Assembly: GCA_018897415.1 (NCBI GenBank)
Contig: JAHIKR010000283.1
Location: forward strand, 1-8,024
DNA length: 8,024 nt
Direction of reading: 5' to 3'
From: Pseudomonadota bacterium
Lineage (GTDB): Bacteria; Desulfobacterota; Desulfobacteria; Desulfobacterales; ETH-SRB1
Below the pieces are notes generated by a model. The model did no database searches, had not been told where the DNA came from, and worked only from the letters and a program-made list of their open reading frames with translations. Of the stretch, positions 4,639 to 8,024 are shown one piece after another. The position numbers and the translations under genes were made by a program. The stretch's first letter is position 1; the number at the start of each line of letters is the position of its first letter.

Positions 4639-5631
4639 ATGCGAAAAATCTGGGTAAAGGTGGATCCTTGGGATAAGAAAATGGTAACAACGGCTCTTGA
4701 AGGCGGGGCTGATGGCATAATGGTGCCACGGGGATTTTCTGATAAAGTAAAAGAGTTGAGCAGAATTCAAACCATTTCAGAGGATGGTGACTTAAAGATA
4801 GGCGAGGATGTAGTAATTTTTACAATTAAAAGTGGACAAGACGAGGAAGAGATAGTCAAGCTCAGCCAAAATAAAAAAGTTATACTTCAATGCAGTGACT
4901 GGACAATAATACCTCTGGAAAACTTAATAGCAAAAGGCGCTGACGTTATTGCTCAGGTTAAAAGTTTTGAAGAGGCGCAAACTGCCTTCGGCATTCTGGA
5001 AAAAGGTGTAAATCATATCCTTTTTCATGCAAAAGACCCGCTTGAATTGAAAAAGGCTCTTTCTCGGCTTAGATCAATGGAAGACAAAACTCCTCTTGAA
5101 GTAGCTAAAATTGTCGAAATTATACCTGTTGGAATGGGTGACAGAGTATGTGTTGATACATGTACCTCAATGACTGCCGGACAGGGCATGCTGATTGGAA
5201 ACAGCAGCAGCGCCTTGTTTTTGGTTCATTCGGAAAGCATATCAAATCCGTATGTGTCTCCAAGGCCTTTCAGGGTTAATGCAGGGCCTGTCCATGCATA
5301 TACAAGGGTTCCCGATAACAAAACCAAGTACCTTTCAGATCTTTCTGCAGGAGACCAGGTAATAATCGTTGATTTCAAGGGCAACACGACGGTTGGTATT
5401 GTGGGTCGCCTGAAAATCGAGAAACGCCCATTAATGTTGATTAAGGCAGTTGTTGGAGACAAAGAGATATCTACTATTCTTCAAAATGCGGAAACAATTC
5501 GCTTGACTGATCCTGAAGGAAAAGCAGTATCAGTTGTAAACCTGAAACCCGGAGACGAAGTTCTTGTAGCAATTGAGGAAGGTGGCAGGCATTTCGGCCT
5601 CAAAATTGATGAAACAATTACGGAAAAGTAA
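4639..5631 (+). CDS. aroB': 3-dehydroquinate synthase II
   Basis: This enzyme oxidatively deaminates and cyclises ADH to 3-dehydroquinate in an NAD-dependent reaction, and so takes the place of classical AroB. The 330-residue protein begins with the typical KIWVKVDPWDKKMVTTALE and carries the conserved blocks GMGDRVCVDTC (165-175), FLVHSES (194-200), NPYVSPRPFRVNAGPVHAY (203-221), LQNAETIRL (281-289), LKPGDEVLV (302-310) and EEGGRHFG (313-320), ending near ETITEK as the family does. Length is normal for the shorter bacterial and archaeal forms. The ATG at 4639 follows GGGG at 4627-4630 with suitable spacing. It is 98 bp after aroA' and only four bases before pheA, so pheA is probably translationally coupled to it. 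Confidence 0.95.
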   Translation: MRKIWVKVDPWDKKMVTTALEGGADGIMVPRGFSDKVKELSRIQTISEDGDLKIGEDVVIFTIKSGQDEEEIVKLSQNKKVILQCSDWTIIPLENLIAKGADVIAQVKSFEEAQTAFGILEKGVNHILFHAKDPLELKKALSRLRSMEDKTPLEVAKIVEIIPVGMGDRVCVDTCTSMTAGQGMLIGNSSSALFLVHSESISNPYVSPRPFRVNAGPVHAYTRVPDNKTKYLSDLSAGDQVIIVDFKGNTTVGIVGRLKIEKRPLMLIKAVVGDKEISTILQNAETIRLTDPEGKAVSVVNLKPGDEVLVAIEEGGRHFGLKIDETITEK

Positions 5632-5635
5632 TATC

Positions 5636-6742
5636 ATGACAAACTCCGAAAATCCTAAAAACAACAATTCGACTTCAAAAATCAGCTCGCTGAGGAAATC
5701 AATAAATGATATTGACGACAATATTCTTGATCTCATCAACAGAAGACTTCTGCTCGCAAAAGAAATTGGACAAATCAAGGAAGTAAACAATGAGCCGGTT
5801 TTAGACAGTGCACGTGAAACAACTATAATAAAAAGACTTTCAGGCCTCAACAAAGGTCCTTTAGGTAATAATGCACTGCATCATATTTTCACCGAGATAA
5901 TTGCAGCATCACGTGAAATTCAAAAGCCGCAGATAGTAACATATCTTGGACCTGAAGCCACATTCACCCATATTGCCGCTATTAACCATTTCGGCCGCAG
6001 TGTTTCATTTGTTCCCCAGCCTAGTATAAGCGATATTTTTTCTGAAGTTGAAAAAGGTGTGTGTCATTATGGTGTTACTCCTGTTGAGAATTCAATTGAA
6101 GGAACAGTAAATTATACTGTTGACCTTTTTTATGATTCAAACCTGAAGATATGCGCCGAAATATACCTTGCAATATCTCATGACCTATTATCAACAAAAG
6201 GCTCTATGGATGATATAAAAGTGATCTATTCACATCCTCACGCCTTTGCTCAGTGCCGCAGATGGCTCAGAAAGAACCTGCCTGAATGTGTACTTGAAGA
6301 ATGCAGCAGTACCGCACTTGCTGCTCAGAAAGCTTCTACAGAACCCGATTCTGCCGCTATTGCCAGCAGGGAGGCAGCACACATTTATAAACTGCAGGTC
6401 ACAGCATCAAAGATAGAAGATTTTTCAAGAAATATCACAAGGTTTCTCGTTATCGGAAAAGATAAAATTCGCAGGACAGGATGCGATAAGACATCAATAA
6501 TGTTTGTCACTTCTCATGTCCCTGGCGCTCTGTACAGAGTTTTAGAACCTATTGCCGAGGCTGGAATTAATATGGTTAAACTTGAGTCAAGGCCGACCAA
6601 ACACGAAAACTGGAGCTATTTCTTCTCGGTCGATATAGAAGGACACATAGAAGATACCATAGTAAAAGAAACCATAACGGAAATGAAAAAGCTTTGCCTT
6701 TATCTTAAGTGTCTTGGTTCTTATCCAAGAGCGCAGGGTTAA
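5636..6742 (+). CDS. pheA: Bifunctional chorismate mutase / prephenate dehydratase (P-protein)
   Basis: PheA turns chorismate into prephenate and then phenylpyruvate, the committed route to phenylalanine. The 368-residue protein has three parts: AroQ-type chorismate mutase (about 15-97), prephenate dehydratase (about 100-275) and a C-terminal ACT domain (about 283-365). Mutase residues equivalent to the E. coli set are all present: R20, R36, K48, D57, R60, S92 and Q96. The dehydratase shows YLGPEATFTH, TPVENSIEGTVN (148-159), SHPHAFAQC (199-207) and the TRF motif at 268-270. The ACT domain has the PGALYRVL and LESRP (316-320) motifs that bind Phe for feedback inhibition. The ATG at 5636, four bases after the aroB' stop, is chosen over an upstream TTG at 5573 inside aroB'. 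With Phe codons in the leader, both synthesis and activity seem Phe-controlled. Confidence 0.96.
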   Translation: MTNSENPKNNNSTSKISSLRKSINDIDDNILDLINRRLLLAKEIGQIKEVNNEPVLDSARETTIIKRLSGLNKGPLGNNALHHIFTEIIAASREIQKPQIVTYLGPEATFTHIAAINHFGRSVSFVPQPSISDIFSEVEKGVCHYGVTPVENSIEGTVNYTVDLFYDSNLKICAEIYLAISHDLLSTKGSMDDIKVIYSHPHAFAQCRRWLRKNLPECVLEECSSTALAAQKASTEPDSAAIASREAAHIYKLQVTASKIEDFSRNITRFLVIGKDKIRRTGCDKTSIMFVTSHVPGALYRVLEPIAEAGINMVKLESRPTKHENWSYFFSVDIEGHIEDTIVKETITEMKKLCLYLKCLGSYPRAQG

Positions 6743-6749
6743 GGGCAGG

Positions 6750-6777
6750 GATCAGAGATCAGAGGTCAGAGATCATA
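6750..6777 (+). repeat. Heptamer run GRTCAGA, left flank of the 6774-6988 element
   Basis: GATCAGA, GATCAGA, GGTCAGA and GATCATA follow each other with a period of exactly 7 bp, starting eight bases after the pheA stop. A second run of the same unit in the same orientation lies at 6989-7016, beyond the nested inverted-repeat element. The period continues into the element as AGCGCTA, AGTTAAC, AATTATT, TATTAAC. Confidence 0.8.
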
Positions 6778-6988
6778 AGCGCTAAGTTAACAATTATTTA
6801 TTAACAATTGATTATTAATTATTTTTCCCTGCTGAAAATTTCGGGAATTTGCTGATAAATTAAATAATACTTACAGCAAAATCAACAGTTCGCTCCTGGA
6901 TATCATCGCCTTTTGCCGTTGTTAATAATCAATAATCAATTGTTAATAGTTAATGATTAATGTCTCTCTGTTTAAGTTAGCGCTTATG
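6774..6988. repeat. About 215-bp intergenic element bounded by CATAAGCGCTAA inverted repeats
   Basis: CATAAGCGCTAA (6774-6785) has a perfect inverted copy at 6977-6988. A second perfect inverted pair of 18 nt joins 6799-6816 with 6931-6948 (TATTAACAATTGATTATT), and a smaller TTTGCTG/CAGCAAA pair (6848-6854 with 6874-6880) sits in the middle. Both AT-rich shoulders have 7-bp periodicity (TTAACAA/TTGATTA on the left; GTTAATA, ATCAATA, ATCAATT, GTTAATA, GTTAATG on the right). No coding frame of note is present. It fills most of the 311-bp pheA-aroE gap, and its long AT-rich hairpin could influence passage of polymerase or mRNA decay inside the operon. Confidence 0.7.
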
Positions 6989-7016
6989 GGTCAGAGGTCA
7001 GAGGTCAGAGGTTATA
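6989..7016 (+). repeat. Heptamer run GGTCAGA, right flank of the 6774-6988 element
   Basis: Three perfect GGTCAGA units (6989-7009) and a degenerate GGTTATA follow in exact 7-bp steps. They are direct repeats of the run at 6750-6777, so the inverted-repeat element appears to sit within a once continuous heptamer array. The array ends 37 bp before the aroE start. Confidence 0.85.
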
Positions 7017-7053
7017 AGAATTCAAAATTTTACATTTTCGAGGCATAATAATT

Positions 7054-7875
7054 ATGAATATTGATGCGAGCACTTTTCTTTTTTGCGTTATTGGAGATCC
7101 AATATCTCACAGCTTGAGTCCTGTTATGCATAACAGCGCATTTGCCCACATAAAATATAACGGAGTATATCTTGCATTTAATGTTAAAGATGTTTCTTCC
7201 GCTATTTCCGGTATAAGGGCTCTAAATATAAAGGGCGTCAGCGTCACAATACCCCATAAGCTGACTGTAATGGAGTTTTTAGATGAAATAGATGAAAACG
7301 CTATAAAGATTGGTGCTGTTAATACTATAGTTAACAGACAAGACAGGCTTTTTGGTAGTAATACAGACTATCTTGGAGCAACAAACGCTCTGCTGGAAAA
7401 AACAAGCATCAAAGACAAAGATGTTATAATGATAGGCGCCGGCGGCGCTGCGCGCGCAATTGGATTTGGGATATTATCCGAAGGCGGCAGATTAACTATT
7501 GTAAACATATTAGAAGATGAAGGGAAACAACTGGCAAGAGACCTTGGTGTGGAATATTATCCACTACAGGATTATAAAGATTATGACTGCCAAATTCTGA
7601 TTAATGCAACACCGCTTGGGATGTATCCAAATATTGACGAGATGCCTATAAAGAATGAGTATCTGCAAAAAGATATGGTTGTAATGGATATTGTTTATAA
7701 TCCCCTGAAAACCCGTCTTTTAAAAGAGGCTGAAGATATCGGCTGCATTACAATAGACGGAGCCTCAATGTTTGTTTGCCAGGGTGTAGCACAGTTTGAA
7801 TTATGGACAGGAAAGAAAGCTCCGGTTGATGTTATGAGAAAAACCGTGCTGGGTGCTCTCGTAAGTTATGATTGA
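7054..7875 (+). CDS. aroE: Shikimate dehydrogenase AroE
   Basis: AroE reduces 3-dehydroshikimate to shikimate. The 273-residue protein has the shikimate-binding SHSLSP (18-23), the catalytic lysine K69 in TIPHK, N90, and the catalytic aspartate D105 in NTD. The nucleotide-binding loop GAGGAARA is at 128-135, followed by NATPLGM (184-190), DIVYNPLKT (212-220) and GASMFVCQGVAQFELWTG (236-253). Length is standard for a stand-alone enzyme with no fused AroD. The usual NRT-type motif after the second beta strand, which binds the NADP phosphate, reads NILEDEGK (151-158), so the arginine is missing and NAD use is conceivable. GAGG at 7040-7043 precedes the ATG by 10 nt. The stop overlaps the aroA start. 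AroD, needed between AroB' and AroE, is not in the window. Confidence 0.95.
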   Translation: MNIDASTFLFCVIGDPISHSLSPVMHNSAFAHIKYNGVYLAFNVKDVSSAISGIRALNIKGVSVTIPHKLTVMEFLDEIDENAIKIGAVNTIVNRQDRLFGSNTDYLGATNALLEKTSIKDKDVIMIGAGGAARAIGFGILSEGGRLTIVNILEDEGKQLARDLGVEYYPLQDYKDYDCQILINATPLGMYPNIDEMPIKNEYLQKDMVVMDIVYNPLKTRLLKEAEDIGCITIDGASMFVCQGVAQFELWTGKKAPVDVMRKTVLGALVSYD

Positions 7876-8024
7876 AATTAAGACACAAAAAGTAAAAAAC
7901 AGTGAAATTGAAGTTCCGGGATCAAAGAGTTATACCCACAGAATTCTTATAGCAGCAGCTCTTTCAGATGGAGTCTGCAATATAACAAATTGCTTAAAAA
8001 GTGAAGACACCTTACTTACTTTGA
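7868..8024 (+). CDS. aroA: 3-phosphoshikimate 1-carboxyvinyltransferase (EPSP synthase), 5' part only
   Basis: The frame opens with ATG at 7868, overlapping the last 8 bp of aroE, and runs off the right edge after 52 codons without a stop. Residues 16-25, VPGSKSYTHR, are the EPSP synthase N-terminal signature; K20, S21 and R25 correspond to the substrate-binding lysine, serine and arginine of the family. The following AALSDGVCNITNCLKSEDTL also fits the family, where this strand leads to the domain crossover. The enzyme adds the enolpyruvyl group of PEP to shikimate-3-phosphate. The overlap suggests translational coupling with aroE. No distinct Shine-Dalgarno is visible. The rest of the gene lies outside the window, so glyphosate-sensitivity class and integrity cannot be judged. 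Confidence 0.93.
   Translation, partial: MIEIKTQKVKNSEIEVPGSKSYTHRILIAAALSDGVCNITNCLKSEDTLLTL

Noticed and set aside
5573..5635. TTG at 5573 as the pheA start
   Set aside because: It would overlap aroB' by about 60 bp in another frame and add 21 residues not seen in P-proteins; the ATG at 5636 gives the normal N-terminus and four-base spacing.
5226..5853. Minus-strand frames opposite aroB' and pheA
   Set aside because: They lie wholly antisense to well-supported conserved genes and show no family features.

Overview
The window (8,024 bp, AT-rich, by eye about 40% G+C) carries eight protein genes, one aromatic-rich leader peptide and an unusual density of intergenic repeats. The gene content suggests a Desulfobacterota (former deltaproteobacterial, sulfate-reducer type) genome. 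The early shikimate steps are encoded by the archaeal-type pair aroA' (ADH synthase) and aroB' (3-dehydroquinate synthase II), followed by a P-protein pheA and then aroE and aroA. A similar order (aldolase-like gene, DHQ synthase II, pheA, aroA) is known to me from Desulfovibrio. Taxonomy is inferred from gene content and repeat style, not from a marker gene.

Layout. 1-414: no gene. It holds a 138-bp imperfect palindrome, a 73-bp inverted-repeat element and two small related hairpins. 415-1899, minus strand: queE then queC, two consecutive enzymes of 7-deazaguanine (preQ0/queuosine) synthesis. 2038-3243, plus strand: manA, mannose-6-phosphate isomerase, divergent from queE. 3244-3742: a gene-poor stretch with a heptamer-periodic inverted repeat, a promoter-like site and a roughly 245-nt leader. 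3743 to the right end, plus strand: aroA'-aroB'-pheA-aroE-aroA (aroA cut by the window end), which supplies dehydroquinate, shikimate, EPSP and phenylpyruvate.

Main discovery. The leader before aroA' encodes a 31-residue peptide with a good Shine-Dalgarno site and a GTG start at 3542. Codons 10-19 read Y-R-Y-F-Y-Y-Y-Y-F-F. It is followed by two tandem intrinsic terminators (about 3653-3687 and 3689-3720) just before the aroA' ribosome-binding site. Six RNA segments can pair as 1:2, 3:4, 5:6 (termination) or as 2:3, 4:5 (readthrough). This looks like a ribosome-mediated Tyr/Phe attenuator that could switch two terminators together. It would couple charged Tyr/Phe tRNA levels to the whole aromatic operon, in addition to likely Phe feedback on the PheA ACT domain.

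Second theme. Nearly every long gap between genes contains degenerate tandem repeats with a strict 7-bp period. The unit differs between arrays (GACCACT, TTCAAGG, TATCGAA/TTCGATA, GTTCACG/AACCGAT, GRTCAGA, GTTAATA), and the arrays often switch to the complementary unit half way, so they can fold into hairpins. One gap (6743-7053) has a roughly 215-bp inverted-repeat element nested between two runs of the same heptamer.
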